Below, in pieces: positions 41,299 through 53,385 of a stretch of 64,000 nucleotides of DNA. Source of the DNA: Glycine soja (Eukaryota > Streptophyta > Magnoliopsida > Fabales > Fabaceae); assembly GCF_004193775.1 (NCBI RefSeq), contig NC_041002.1:14894113-14958112 (forward strand), in the 5' to 3' direction. How positions within the stretch are numbered: position 1 is the stretch's first letter; every line of letters starts with the position of its first letter. The notes beneath the pieces were generated by a model. It searched no databases. It was given only the letters and a program-made list of their open reading frames with translations, and was not told the DNA's origin. Made by a program: the position numbers and the translations under genes.

Positions 41299-42989
41299 TC
41301 ATCCGGCGTCTATCAAATGTTGGACCTTGTATTGAAGGGCCAGGCATTTTTCGGTGGAGTGGCCCGGGGTTTTCCCATGGTACGCGCAAGTCGCGTCAGG
41401 GTCATACCACTTTGGAAAAGGAGGTTGGTAGATCTTCCTGGGAGATATCACAGCCATCTGGTTGGCGATGAGGGACGACAAGAGATCTTTGTACGTCATT
41501 GGGATCGGGGTGAATTCTGGAATTGGCCTCAGGGGAAAGTTCCTCATCGCGTTGGAAACGACGCCAAAGTGGGCATTGCTGGCCGGGCGAGTCGTGGTTG
41601 GAGCCGGAGCTTGGGGGGCCTCCCTCTGGATGGGGGTGGGCGCTCTAGGCTGTACGGGTGCTGAATTGGAGGAGTTCCCAGCACGAGCTGAGAAGCTCGG
41701 ATGATGTTGCGCGTACTGATGGGTACCATGAGAGGTCTGTGGTGGCTTGACCCATGCGGGCGCCGAAGTGACGGCATGGGTATCTCCTTCCTTCCTTTTT
41801 GCCCCAGTTGCTCTGATTCTCCTAGCATTGGTACTTGTGGAGGAGACATAATCGAACTTCCCTCTCTTCAAACCTACTTCGATTCTCTCCCCGGCAAATA
41901 CCAAGTTCGTGAAGCTGGAGGGCATATAGCCTACCAACTTCTCATAGTAAAACACTGGTAAGGTGTCTACCATCATGGTAATCATCTCCCTTTCGACCAT
42001 AGGAGGGGCCACTTGTGCTGCCGGGTCTCTCCACCGTTGTGCGTACTCTTTAAAGGTCTCACTTTCCTTCTTAACCATGTTCTGCAGCTGAGTGCGATTA
42101 GAAGCCATATCAGAATTGTACTGATATTGCCTAAGGCAGTAATCAGATCCTTCCAAGTACAGACGCGGGAAGCTTCCAGATTAGTGTACCAAATGACCGC
42201 GACTCCAGCCAAGCTATCTTGGAAAAAGTGCATTAACAACTTTTCATCCCTAGAATGCGCCCCCATCTTGTGACAATACATCTTGAGATGGTTCTTAGGA
42301 CAAGTCGTCCCTTTGTACATGTCGAAATCAGGTACCATGAATTTTGGGGGGATGACGACATCCAGTACCAAGCAAAGATTTGTCATGTCCGCAAACGGAT
42401 AGTCGCCAAAGTCTTTAACAGCTCTCAATCTCTCCTCGATGAGATCGAGTTTCCTTCTTTCTTCCGCCGCCGAGGGTGGTCCTTCTGTGGACAAGAATAT
42501 TGGTTGTGTTGTGGGGTTGTGCTGAGGCAATACATTGGGTGCCGGCCCCTCGACGGGGACCGAGGGGTAGAAATCGACATCCCCTTGGGCATACTCTCGA
42601 TGATCCTCGTGAACCTCGTCGGCCTGTCGAGGAGGCTCCCCTTCAAGGATGGGGGAAGGGACATGACTCACGTCATCACGCATGACTGGTGGTGTGTAAT
42701 TAGGTGGTAATCCATAAGGGTAAGCCACCCGGTTGTATCCTAAATGGGGGTTGCTGGTGTGCCCCAGTGTGCTCCTTTCTTATCCTTCCGTGATTGGGAG
42801 AGGATGGTGCGCAGTAGCTGGGAGAGTTGGGTCTGCTTAGGCAGCCGAACTAACAGTGGCAGCGGTGGCCATGTTATTCTCCATGAGTTGTCTCATTCCT
42901 AACATGGCCTCCATCATGGAATCCATTTGCTCTTTCAAAGCTGACATGTCGGCTTTCATCTGTTCCTATGTCTCCTCTTGATCACCCAT
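41299..42989 (-). pseudogene. Y gag (Ogre/Tat)
   Basis: The start near 42989 reads MGDQEET then TAG, and there is a further stop in the linker. From 42728 it gives AYPYGLPPNYTPP, FDMYKGTTCPKNHLKMYC, LAGVAVIWYTNLEAS, and after a 4-base loss near 42136 RQYQYNSDMASNR, YAQRWRDPAAQV and the knuckle CAYHGKTPGHSTEKC. It ends AG-TGA at 41299-41301, the same site as the TGA of W. Copies A, W and Y all have the CHHC spacing in the knuckle. Confidence 0.9.
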
Positions 42990-43195
42990 CGTTCTAGATT
43001 TGGATCTGGTGCGATAGGGATGCCTTGGGGTGCGTTTAGTTATGGTGTTGGAGTAGGGAAAAAATGAATGCATGCTAGAGATAAAATGCGGGAGTGATTT
43101 GATTCGCACCGATCTTTGGAGTAAAAACATGGGATAAACTCATTTTATTCAAAAAGTTTATAACAAGTCAAGATCTAAGCGACAATACAAACTTC
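42990..43195 (-). other. Y spacer between ORF1 and gag
   Basis: About 200 noncoding bases, corresponding to 14598-14841 in W. It contains a purine-rich tract and no conserved frame. Confidence 0.6.
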
Positions 43196-44600
43196 CTAGT
43201 GATTTCTAATTATATGGGCCATTAAATCTATCATATGCTGACAATAGCCAAGAAGTTCGTGGATCTCCTCGGGGGCGGAGTAGGTGTCCACCATTGCTTT
43301 GGCCTTGGCTAGCAATTGGGGAAGCTCTTGACTCCCATTCAAAGTAAGAGCAAATCGGTCCATCCACATTGTTGCCTCTTGATGTAACGCGTCGATCACC
43401 ATTCCTCTAGCCTCCTTTTCCTCGTACACTTGGGCATACTCGTTCGCCACTTTGTGCTCATGGGCCGTGGCTAGATTTAGTTCTTCTTGGTACTTGCTGA
43501 CGATAGCTAACATGTTGCTCTCTGTCTCGCATAAACGCTGAGACAAGTTTCTTTTGGACCTTGAGCAAGCAACTAACTCCTCTTTCAAGACCATGCTATG
43601 TGATCGTGATTGGTCTCTCTCTTCCCTTCGAAGCTTGAGCTCACTGTTGCTGCCCCATAAAGCTCCACGAAATTTGTCACGGCCATGCTCTTCCTTGCGA
43701 GCCCTCTTGGTTTCTTGTTCAAGGGCTCTTGCGGTAGCTGCATTTTCTTCTCGTAACCCGGCACACTCTTTCCGAATGTCTGTAGCGACCAACTTGAATT
43801 TTTCTTTGGCAAGTCTTGCTTTTCCTAGTTCTGTTTTGAGAGCTTAGACTTCTTCATCCTCTTTCGGAGCTTTGAAGTTCTCTTCGTTGATAATCTTTAA
43901 CTTGGAGAGCCAATCTAACCCTCGTGTAAGAACTTTCAGCCATTCATGATAACCACCGATGAGGCCATTACGAATGCCCCTAAGTTCTTTATCTTTCCTT
44001 AACGAGCTTTCCCACGCCTTATGGACTCTTTGTATAACCTTGAAACTTTGCGCGCCGAAATCTCTCACAAGGAAAGGAGACAGGCTTTCTTTCGCCGGTG
44101 CTCCTCTCATGGGGTACCCTAACTGTCTTATAGCAAGTGCGGGATTGTAGTTAATGCAACCCCTCGTTCCTATCAACGGGATGTTTAGGTAGTCCCCACA
44201 TGAGAAGAGAACTCCCTCCTTTCCTTCCTTCCATCGTGGAAACCAGTTGATTGTTCTGCCTCCTATCCCAGCCAAGTGTTGGTCCCAATCTACTCTTCTC
44301 TTTTCGACACACGAGCGATGGCTTTGGGGTGGACATCGATGCCTTATGTCTTGTTGGAATAGGTGCAAAACCAACCATACACAAAGAGCGGGTAAGCAGC
44401 AGATGATCCGTGCGCTACTCTTCTCGCACCTTCGGTCAAATGTGTGAAATAAGCCCGCCTAGATAGCCACTACCGGGCTTTCTTCGCTATGGTGATATGC
44501 AAGGAAAGCATCAATTGCGGCTAGGTCCACCAAACCATCCATGTTTGGAAAGAGGACAACCCCAAAGATTAACAATGCTAATACGTCCATAAACGGGATC
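43196..44600 (-). pseudogene. Y ORF1, C-terminal part
   Basis: Right after the solo LTR the frame reads VLALLIFGVVLFPNMDGLVD and AAIDAFLAYHH, then a stop near 44460. It resumes with IPLIGTRGCINYNPALAI, LSPFLVRDFGAQS and ESSLRKDKELRGI, and then the coiled-coil tail (REENAATARALEQETKRA, LKLRREERDQS) ending AHIIRNH at 43196. The frame breaks near 43845. It matches W 13612-14597 and extends it upstream. Confidence 0.88.
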
Positions 44601-45365
44601 TGTAACATCCTGGAAATTTCTACCCGGAGTTTACGGAAACGATGTATTTTGAATGATTATATATATATATATATATAAGTATTGTTCCGTGTATATGTAT
44701 AGATATGTTCTTGGTAGAAATAGGAATAGTGGGGGCAAGATACGCGGGTTAGACTAATTAAGGAAGAGAAATCCATAACTGGGAGGTTATGGGTTAATTC
44801 TTAATTAATTAGTTAAAAATCATCGTTTTGCGTGCGACTTTGAATTTAACGAAACCAACCTCTGAACCACGCTCGGGGTTTTATTCTGAGCGTTTTGATA
44901 TATATATTGCTTGCTTTCGAAAACTGGCCCAGGCGGACGCAGAGAAACGCGAGAAACTGGAATCAGAGAAACGGCACGCAAACCGAGGCAGGATTTTAGC
45001 GTTTCAAAGGTCAGATTTTTCTCACTTTTGTGACTGAGTATGGGTCACAGTCAAAAAGAGAAAGTGGGCCCTTCTTGCTCCACTCAAATAGGGACATGTG
45101 GCAGAGCTTGAATAAAATAATGGAAAAAGGGAAAACCTTTTATTTAAGACCAAAAAGCAACTCTCTCTCTCTCTTCACTCAGCCCCACAAAATTTCAGAC
45201 AGCTCTCCCTCTCTCTCACGCAGCCTTCTTCTTCTTTTCTCCCATCCACCATTGTTGCCCAACAAAGCTCCAACCTTTGGTGCTCATTTCCGCTCCAAAT
45301 CGCAAAAGGAGGGCATTCCCGGAGTCGTGAAGTGCGTGGCTACGAGTGGGACTTCGAAAATTCAG

Positions 45366-47433
45366 GTTTGGGTGGACTTCTTTCTCTCTTAAATTTCGTG
45401 GGTATGGGGTTTTGGGAGATATGATGGGTAATCTTGCTAGGGTTCTGCTGTGTGATGATTATTTGTGAAGACATTTGTTGAAAGCTTGTTGAAATTGCCA
45501 TGTTTGGATGAGTTAAACATACCCATTCTGTTTTAGGGTTTTTGTGATGATGTTTGTGATGTTTATATGCTGAAATTGCTGATGGAAATCTGTTAGGGAC
45601 GAAGGGTAGAACTAACCTAGGGTTAGAAAGTGAGAATGTGATGTTATGAGTGGAAAAAAAAGAGTGAGACTTTGAGGGTTGAAAGGCTAAGTCTGAATTC
45701 TGTGGTAAATGGAGGTTAAAGTGAGTTAATACTAGCTTGAAATGTCATTTAGGACTTATGAGAAAGCTTGGACTGTGCTAGAGAGAAAAATAAATGACCA
45801 AAGTGAACAAAGAGCCATTTCTAGGGCAAATTTGGGTGTTGAAGAGTCAAATTTTGATTCGGAGAGATTTTAGGTGTAAATCCAGTTTGAACAAGTCTAA
45901 ATGGATGTTATGGACTGGTGTGAGGTGAGAGTTTGCTTCAAATTTACCTCATTCTAAATTTCACCTTTCAAACCTAGAAAAGCCATTGAATGGAGGGGTG
46001 TTGGACACCTAGATTCTGTGTTGCTGTGCTTTAAAGCTTGAATTTGGTTTAGGCATGATTGATACATGATTTGGGACTTGTAGGAATTGATTTGGGCAAG
46101 ATTGGATGAGAGGAAGTGTGATTTTCGAAATCTGCACTTATGCAGAATTTTTGCTGTGAAATTGTGCAGCAGAATTTTGCACAAGTGCAGAGAAAATGCT
46201 TGTGTGTGGTTGGCTGTGGAAAGTCTAGTGCAGAATGAGTTCTGGATGTTTGCCAGTAGATCCCAACGGTCCAAATGTAGGCTTATGCACTATAGACTCC
46301 CAGTAAAATTTTGGAGTCGATCCAACGGTTAATGAATTGGATCGAAGGAATTGTTACTGTGGTCTTTAAGTGAGAAAAGCTGTGATTTTGGTTGATGTGT
46401 TGAGCAGAGTTTTCTGCCTTTGTTCTGTTTTGCTTGGCTGTGATAGCTTGTGCTGTTTGAATGTTGTTTTGCTTGGATGTTGTGGAAGCTTGGGAGGATT
46501 GATGGGGACCCGGTGTTGAGAGAAACGAGGATATGGGCTACGTGGGAGTACGTGAGCTCAGTTGGAGGTGGGCAACAGGGGATGGTGGGTTTATGCGCGC
46601 ATTGTGGATGTGGAAAAACTTGTTGTGCACCATCGCCCGACCGCCACCTAGTACCACATGTGATGGGTACCCCATAATCCTACAAGCTTGAGATGAGGAA
46701 GTGTTGAAGGGTGAAACTTCCTGCTTTTATTGTTGACCACAGAGTGGTACCTGGAGATATGTCGCGGGGGTCAGGAGACCTTGGGGACGTCAGGTGGGGT
46801 GCTATTGCCCAAAACCAAGCTTGACCAATCCCGACCCAACCCGGGCATAGTCGGTCAGTGAGAACCTGTGATGTACCTAAGCAGGCGAGCTCCTGGCAGT
46901 CAACCGATAAAAGGAAAACAAAGACCACAAAGCAAGGAGGCTTGTGGTGGCTGGCCAGCTGTGAATTTGTGTGATATGTGGAGTATGGTCTCTGGTAATC
47001 GATTACCAAGGGTGGGTAATCGATTACAAGGCTTAAAAATGAAGACAGGAGGCTAAGATGGTCTCTGGTAATCGATTACCACGGGGTGTAATCGATTACC
47101 AGGCTTAAAAACGAAGTCAGGAAACCTAGGGAGCCTCTGGTAATCGATTACCAGCCTGTGTAATCGATTACACAGAGGAATGGGTCACTGGTAATCGATT
47201 ACCAGGCATGTGTAATTGATTACACAGTGTATTTTTGCATATTTCATGTTCTGAGGCTGTGTAATTCAAGTTTAGCCTCTGGTAATCGATTACCAAGGCT
47301 GTGTAATCGATTACCAGAGATGGAAAGCCTTAAAATACCCCTTTTACTTGCATGTAGTGGTTATGAGACAAATCGTGTGCAGCGCAGTTAGATTCTTGTG
47401 AAAGAGTCTACCCCTTTCTCTTCTTTCTTGTAG
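45366..47433 (+). other. Candidate intron inside solo Tekay LTR
   Basis: ATTCAG|GTTTGGGT donor and TTTCTTGTAG|ATCGTG acceptor, at the same places as 8535-10676 in Tekay-1. It encloses the palindrome array and ends 6 bases before the ATG of the acidic ORF. Confidence 0.4.
46996..47313. repeat. Array of paired TAATCGATTA palindromes, copy 2
   Basis: Ten sites start at 46996, 47017, 47069, 47089, 47141, 47161, 47192, 47213, 47283 and 47304. Within-pair spacing is 21, 20, 20, 21 and 21 bases; pair-to-pair it is 73, 72, 51 and 91. Nine are perfect and the one at 47213 is TAATTGATTA. One 73-bp unit fewer than in Tekay-1, otherwise the same architecture. Confidence 0.93.
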
Positions 47434-47439
47434 ATCGTG

Positions 47440-47871
47440 ATGGCGGCGCAGCTAATTCGTGATCGAGTAGAGATGGAGTGCCTAGAGGGAGCTTGGGAGA
47501 CCCTCGAAGGCAACACGAGGTGCCGATTTCGGGGCACCATTCGATTCACGGCTACTTCTTTGGTGCATCTAGATGAACCTGCACGGACGCTTCAGCGCAC
47601 TGTGGAGTGGATACTACCCACGCCTACACCATATCGTCTAGTGGAGCCCGTTCAAGTGATCGAGGTAACGTCATCCGAGGAAGACCCTGAGGAGGACCTG
47701 GAGGAGCTACCTCCTGAGCCTGCTGTGGATGCCCTTGACTTTCTAGAGGGTGATGAGGATCCACTTCTTGAGGTGGATTCTCCCGAGGAAGTCATGTCGG
47801 CATCTGAGGCAGACTCTACGGAGGATAGTGGCCCGAGGGAGATGGCGATCAGCGGAGGCTCTTCATCCTAG
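47440..47871 (+). CDS. LTR-embedded acidic accessory protein, 143 aa (copy 2)
   Basis: Same length and frame as 10683-11114, with no indel in 143 codons. The core is conserved (RVEMECLEG, RTLQRTVEWILPTPTP, VQVIEVTSSEEDPEED, PAVDALDFLEGDEDP). Differences cluster at residues 5-7, 44-47, 64-66 and 133-137. It is open although the LTR is a solo relic, and it follows the same acceptor-like TTGTAG. Family unknown. It could act as an accessory or regulatory factor of the element; this is inference from conservation and position only. Confidence 0.75.
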   Translation: MAAQLIRDRVEMECLEGAWETLEGNTRCRFRGTIRFTATSLVHLDEPARTLQRTVEWILPTPTPYRLVEPVQVIEVTSSEEDPEEDLEELPPEPAVDALDFLEGDEDPLLEVDSPEEVMSASEADSTEDSGPREMAISGGSSS

Positions 47872-48456
47872 TGGACAGCTTTTTGGATTAGTTTTGTATA
47901 CTTTTTGAGGGTGGGTGTATCTAGGACTGACTGTTAGGTTTACTCTTTTGTTTTTGTATGGGTAGACCTGATGTATAGGAATTTGATGATTGTATACATG
48001 TGGCTGAAGCCACCACTATGGACACCTTTGCTCTGGATGACACTATATATTTTGTAAAACTCTCATATTTTGGACAGCTTTAAATGATGAATGCATTTAT
48101 AATCGATCTTGTTATTTGAAAAGAAAGCATTAGCAACTTTATTTGTAATAGAGTTTATCGACCGTATTTTATTCTTTTATCTTCATGTGACGACCTAAAG
48201 TAATGGCTGGTACATTCTTCCTTTTGAAACAGCAAAATAATTTAGAGAATTATGAGCGGTAAGAAAGAAATGACTCCGAATAGAGTTGTGAACTGGCCAT
48301 TCAGGACTTTATAATGAGGATTTTCCTTCTAAACCTAGTTACGGTGAAAAGAGAAAGAACCGAAAAAGAAAAAGAAGAAAAAAAAATTTTACCATGGTTT
48401 TTGTTATTTAAATTATTTCTATTAAACCAGTCATTAATTTAGGGCGCCACAGGATC

Positions 48457-48917
48457 CACTCCTCTTGATTCTCCATATCCCATGCCTTGCCTTCTAAGAA
48501 CTTACGTGGTAGGCCCACTACGCCGTTTCGAGTTTGTTTTACACGGTCTAATCCTCTCGCCGAATCCCTGACCACAACTGCAATCTTGCTCAAGGAGGGA
48601 AGAAACCCGGAGAAACGATACGGTTTCCTTCCCCCAAGAGGACATCCTAGAATCTCCTCAAATTCTTCAACAGTCGGTACTAATTGGAAGTCTCCAAACG
48701 TGAAGCATCTCAAAGGCTGGTCATAGTATTGGGTGAGTGATACAATGGCTTCTGTGGATATCTCTGCTATGGTCAAATCTAAAATCTTTTTGTACGCCTT
48801 ATGGAAGGCTTGCATTTGGAGAGGTCCCATCAACCACCCCAACTCCTTAATGCTGGTGATATCTAGGCCCTTAATCTTGACTTGATAAAACCTTTTTCCA
48901 GTTTGATTTGTTCCCAT
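48457..48917 (-). pseudogene. Y ORF1, N-terminal part
   Basis: Starts MGTNQTGKRFYQVKIKGLD at 48917, then SIKELGWLMGPLQMQAFHKA, VSLTQYYDQPLRCFTFGDFQ, TVEEFEEILGCPLGGRKPY and RDSARGLDRVKQTRNGVVGL. It is cut by the solo LTR within QEEWILW and continues at 44595. This is the N-terminal domain of the pre-gag ORF of legume Ogre elements, resembling the DUF7745-type family as I recall it. No catalytic motif is recognised. The start follows a long leader and fits other family members. Confidence 0.85.
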
Positions 48918-49752
48918 GTTTTACTAAAGTGAAAAAAAAAACCCAGTGCGAATCAAAACTCCGACATCTATCATGGGTGGAATGGATGAATGCATGAAGA
49001 AATGCATATGACACAGATGTAATTTATGAATATGGGGGCCCGCGAAATTGTCTCCTTCTTAGATACAACGTCTTGGGGTAGCACAGTGCCCGACATATGT
49101 ATTTAAAAAGGTGACACGGACCCTCCGTTGGTTTGCCAAAGAGAGGGAATCAAGATGGAACCCGCGCATGATGCATATGCAAAAGGCACAACACGGGATG
49201 TACATAGTACGACAATATTCACAAACAAATATAAGCAAAGGGGTACATGACACTTATGCATGGCACGCAGCGTGTTTGCTCCGTGCCCCTATTTTAGGGA
49301 CCTACATGGGAGGGAGATAAAAGGGCTTTTTAGTGATAATTCCCAAGGTGGTCATATCTCTCTTGATGGTCTCTAGAGGTATCATCCCCTTCGAAGAACA
49401 TATTGAAGCAATAGGGACTACTAGCAACAATATGTTATCAAAGAGAAAAACTCTAGATGAGGGTTCACTGTAATCAAGCAAGTCGCAGACCTAGCATGAT
49501 CACAGATTCACCTCCACTCCTTATGTTCCCACAAACCCGAGTATAGGGCCCTTTTTCAACTCACCGTGTGTGCAAATAGTGTTGGTGTTTGTGTGCATCA
49601 AAATGAATAAATATTTACCTCATGCATACATTTTAAAACACACTAAAAGCATCAAAAGAGTTTTATATACACAAGAACAAAAGAAAAAGAACAAAAGGGA
49701 AGTCATAGTAAAGAAAGCACACTGATTGATTGGCCTAACTCTCTAACAATAG
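48918..49752 (-). other. Y leader between PBS and ORF1
   Basis: About 835 noncoding bases. In Ogre elements a long leader here carries packaging and priming signals. No conserved frame is seen. Confidence 0.6.
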
Positions 49753-49770
49753 TCCCCAGTGGAGTCGCCA
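49753..49770 (-). promoter_or_regulatory. Y primer binding site
   Basis: The plus strand reads TCCCCAGTGGAGTCGCCA, like the 3' end of a tRNA with CCA. On the minus strand it lies two bases after the LTR end at 49773. The sequence fits the tRNA-Arg-type primer reported for legume Ogre elements; the exact tRNA should be matched against a tRNA set. Confidence 0.75.
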
Positions 49771-49772
49771 AT

Positions 49773-51549
49773 TGTCGCAACCTACCCTTTGACGGGAAGG
49801 CGATGCGAGACTCACGGGTGCGTCTTCCAAGAAAGGAATACGCGTGGAGTCGCCACCAATGTTTATTTGAGAAAAAACCGGAAAAGACGTGGTCTACGAA
49901 CTTTAAGTGAAAGGTTCGGGAGTTGTATTTATACACAGGGAAGGTATTAGCACCCCACATGTCTGTCACAAGGGACGACAGTCTTTAATCAAATGTGCAA
50001 GCATGACTTCAATTTGTGTTATCTTCCCCTTTTTACGTTCTTATGTCTTTTTATGCCTTTTATATTTTTATCTTTTTGTGGTCGACAGGGGTGTTTCCCT
50101 TGCTCCTACGTATTCCTCAATTGTGGCAAGGAAATCAGACCTACGTAGTTCTTCGAGAACTAAACGTTGGTTAAATTGTTTTTATCCTTTTTTTTGCAAG
50201 ATATATTTTTATCGAACGGAAGGGTCATTTAAGGCGTTGGACCATTAAACGATCTTTCGATTCTTTTGAAAGGAGAGAAAACATTAAGGCATTGGACCAT
50301 TAATGATCTCTTGGTTTTTGAAAGAGGTGACAAAGCTATGTATTGTTTTTATACTTTTTAAATCCACGTCTAACCAATAAAAGCAGAAAAGATCATTTCA
50401 AGGTGTTGGACCTTAAAAATGGCTTTTTAGGTGATGACAAAAGTTTGATTTATGAATTGATTTTAGCCTTAGTTTCACTTTAGTTATTAGTCAATTCAAT
50501 TAAGAAAGAAAAATCCCAAAGAAAAACGTCTGATTGATTTTTTTTTATTATTTTACTAAAAGATATTTTTCGATTATTATATTATTATTTTGCCTCTTTT
50601 TTGGTTTTAAACGTGGTTACGGCATGACCGAACGGTCGGATTTCATTTTAATAGAAATTAAAAGATGTTACAATTCAAATGATCGGTGGAAATTTATTTT
50701 ATTTTTGATTAGGCGAGAAAATGACTTAAATAAATGACTAAAGCACGTCAAAAGAGGGTACGGAAAGTAAATGAAATGAAAATAAAAGCACGCGAAACAA
50801 GTGGGGACCACTAAGGGTACATAGAATGAATTGAAAAGTTCGATTTTGGGAACTTACCGGTTGAAGACCGAAGAACGACGAAGAACGGTGGAAAATCTTT
50901 GCAAAATCACCCACGGAAACGTCTTGGAAGCGTTACGAAAGCGCCTCGACTTGGATTTTCTTCACGGAAACAATTTTTCTCACTAATTTTAAGTGATTCT
51001 CAGATACCAGGAGGGTTGAACATGTTTATTCTGCCCTCCTCCCCCTATTTATAGGGGAAAAAAGGGAGGAGCTTGCCACCCAGCTCGCCCAGGCGAGCTA
51101 GATTGCTTCCTCCAGAAGGTAGTGCCTTCTGGTGGAACTTCCTGGAAGGCCCAAGTGGGCCTGATTGCTATTTGTACCCCCATGTTTACTAAATACACCC
51201 CCTACTTTTTTTGCTGATTCTTTTTCCGTAACGTTACGGAATTTTACGAATTTCGTAACAATACTTGTTTTCTTTCGGTAATGTCACGGAACCTTATGGA
51301 TTACGTAATCATCCCTTTTTTGGCTTCCGGAATGTTACGGAACTTCACGAATTGTGCAACAATGCTTCCTTTTGACTTCCGGCATGTCACAGAACTTCAC
51401 GGATTGTGCAACAATGCTTTCTTTTGACTTCCGCCATGTCACAGAACTTCACGGATTGCCTAACGATGGGTGCCAAGTACCTCGAAGTGGTCAAATGAGG
51501 GTCACATCCCAACAAACGGATGGTCCCCGGACGAAATTGGGGTATGACA
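49773..51549 (-). mobile_element. Y 5' LTR, complete
   Basis: 1777 bp, on the minus strand TGTCATACCC to GGTTGCGACA. It includes the reversed TATA region (CCCTATTTATAGG, about 51045), the GC-rich quasi-palindrome (51083-51098) and CGTAACGTTACGG-type repeats (51225-51440). Followed by TSD ATAAG (51550-51554). Confidence 0.93.
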
Positions 51550-51554
51550 ATAAG

Positions 51555-51684
51555 CTAGCTACATTCGTGGATGAGATCAACTTTTTTAGGGGAGGAAACC
51601 ATTCTTATAATTAGTACCCCAACAATTTCAATCAAGGACAGGGCTTCAAGCAAAGTCAAGGAATGCGTAGGCCTTAACCCATGC
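51555..51684 (+). pseudogene. Athila-like gag relic, second part
   Basis: Continues from 38113. The fragment reads NNFNQGQGFKQSQGM, the Asn/Gln-rich gag C-terminal region of Athila elements. Cut at CATGC (51680-51684) by a solo LTR. Confidence 0.6.
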
Positions 51685-52634
51685 TGATGTAACTCCATGT
51701 GTAGCTTATAGTCCTTGGATCTTCTTCATCAATGGAGTCTTTTGCTTCTTGAAGATGAATGGTAGCGGAATGGAGAAGGAAGAAAGATAATTGGAGACAC
51801 CATTTCAAGGAGAATATGAGTCAAGAAAAAGCTCACCACCATAGGAAGACATGGATAAGAGCTTGAAGGTAGGAGAAGAAGCATGAAATTTTGTGCCTCA
51901 AATGAGGTCTGAACTTTGAAGTGTAATTCTCAAGTGATCAAAGTTGAAAAAATGCACACACATGACCTCTATTTATAGCCTAAGTGTCACAAAAAATTGG
52001 AGGGACATTTGAATTTCTATTCAAATTTCACTTGAATTTGAAATTGAATTTGTGGAGCCAAATTTTGGAGCCAAAATTTCACTAATTATGATTAGTGAAT
52101 TTTAGCTATGGTTCAGCCCACTCATCCAAGATCAAGTCCAAGATTATCCACTAAGTATGCTTAGGTGTCATGAGGCATGTAAAGCATGAAGGACATGCAC
52201 AAAGTGTGACTATATGATGTGGCAATGGGGTGTAGCAAGAAAATGCTCACCTCCCCCTCTAAAATTTAATTGGATTGGGCTTCTCCCAATTCAATTAAAT
52301 TCATTTTCCAACACACATCAAATATTCACTTAATGCATATGAAATTACAAAACTACCCCTAATACAAAAACTAGTCTAGGTGCCCTAAAATACAAAGGCT
52401 GAAAAATCCTACATTTCTAGGGTACCCTACCTACATTATGGAGCCCTAAATACAAGGCCCAAAAAATAATGAAACCTTAATCTAATATGTACAAAGATAT
52501 GTGGGCTCATACTGAACCCATGGGCCCAAAATCTACCCTAAGGCTTATGAGAACCCTAGGGCCTTCTCTTTTATCTCCAGCCCAATCATCTTGGAGTCTT
52601 CTATCCAATGCCCTTGAGGGGTAGGATTGCATCA
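51685..52634 (-). mobile_element. Solo LTR of the element V family
   Basis: 950 bp, TGATGTAACTCC to GGATTGCATCA, flanked by CATGC (51680-51684 and 52635-52639). The last 300 bases match the V LTR at 30264-30579. Orientation is assigned from V, where the coding strand is minus. No internal sequence. Confidence 0.9.
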
Positions 52635-52639
52635 CATGC

Positions 52640-53385
52640 AAAATATGAGGCCTAGACAGGAGGAGAGACAACTAACTCTTCAAGAAACCATGCTTCAGTA
52701 TATGCCCAAAATGATCAGAGACTGAAGTAGGTGGAGTCCCAATTGGCTAGTATACAATCTCTCTTGTCACAAAGGTAATCAGGCATCCTTCTTTCACAGA
52801 CCGCACCCAATCCCAAGGAGGAAGTGGATGTTGAGAGTATTAGAAGTGGACAACCTATAATAGAGGAGAAAGCCACTCCACCACAGGAAAAAGAGGCTCT
52901 TATTGAAGAGATCCAAGAGGCAAACAAGGCGGGTGAGAATGACGTACTGACACCTCCTCAGGTAAATGTTCCATTCCGTCAAAAGATTGAAAGACAAGAG
53001 TGAGGATTGGCAGTTTGCTAGATTTGGTGAGATGATTAAAAGGGTGCATATTAATATCCTCTTCGCTTAGGCAATTGATCAAATGCAAAAGCACGCCAAA
53101 TATTTGAAAGGAATTTTTTCAAATAAAGGAAAGTTGGTGGACTTGGCTACAATTGGTCTCAACAAAAAGTGTTTTGCTATATTTTTAAGGAAGTTCCCAC
53201 CTAAGCTTAGTGATCCAAGGAGTTTTTCAATCCCTTGTACTATTGGCAACTTAGGAATTGATAGCGCTTTATGTGATTTGGGTGCTAACATTAATTTGAT
53301 GTCTTATTCTATTGATAAGAAGTTGGCGTTACAACAACCACAACCCACTAACATTTATCTTTTGTTGGCAGAACAAGAACGCGAA
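52640..53385 (+). pseudogene. Athila-like gag end and protease relic
   Basis: Reads NMRPRQEERQLTLQETMLQY, then a stop-ridden linker (52710-52980). It then gives AKYLKGIFSNKGKL and the protease segment IGNLGIDSALCDLGANINLM, with active site DLGA as in Athila-type proteases, ending NIYLLLAE near 53370. RT and later domains are missing, because the sequence changes to an Ogre-related LTR fragment. Confidence 0.75.

Larger units (their letters stand above)
44601..48451 (+). mobile_element. Solo Tekay-like LTR inside Y ORF1
   Basis: 3851 bp, TGTAACATCC to GGCGCCACA, flanked by GGATC (44596-44600 and 48452-48456). It is collinear with the Tekay-1 5' LTR (7785-11699) throughout, including promoter, candidate splice sites, palindrome array and acidic ORF. 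No internal sequence, so it is the product of LTR-LTR recombination. It is on the strand opposite to Y. Confidence 0.95.
38119..51549 (-). mobile_element. Element Y: Ogre/Tat-type, minus strand, RT-INT deleted
   Basis: 13.4 kb flanked by ATAAG (38114-38118 and 51550-51554). From right to left: 5' LTR (49773-51549), PBS, leader, ORF1, gag, protease with G-patch, the first part of the intron, then a deletion directly into the 3' LTR (38119-39291). RT, RNase H domains and integrase are absent. ORF1 is split by a solo Tekay LTR (44601-48451). Same family and order as W, opposite strand. Confidence 0.94.

Noticed and set aside
49753..49770. tRNA 3'-end-like sequence
   Set aside because: Only 18 bases and adjoining an LTR; it is a primer binding site, not a tRNA gene. 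No full tRNA was seen in the window.
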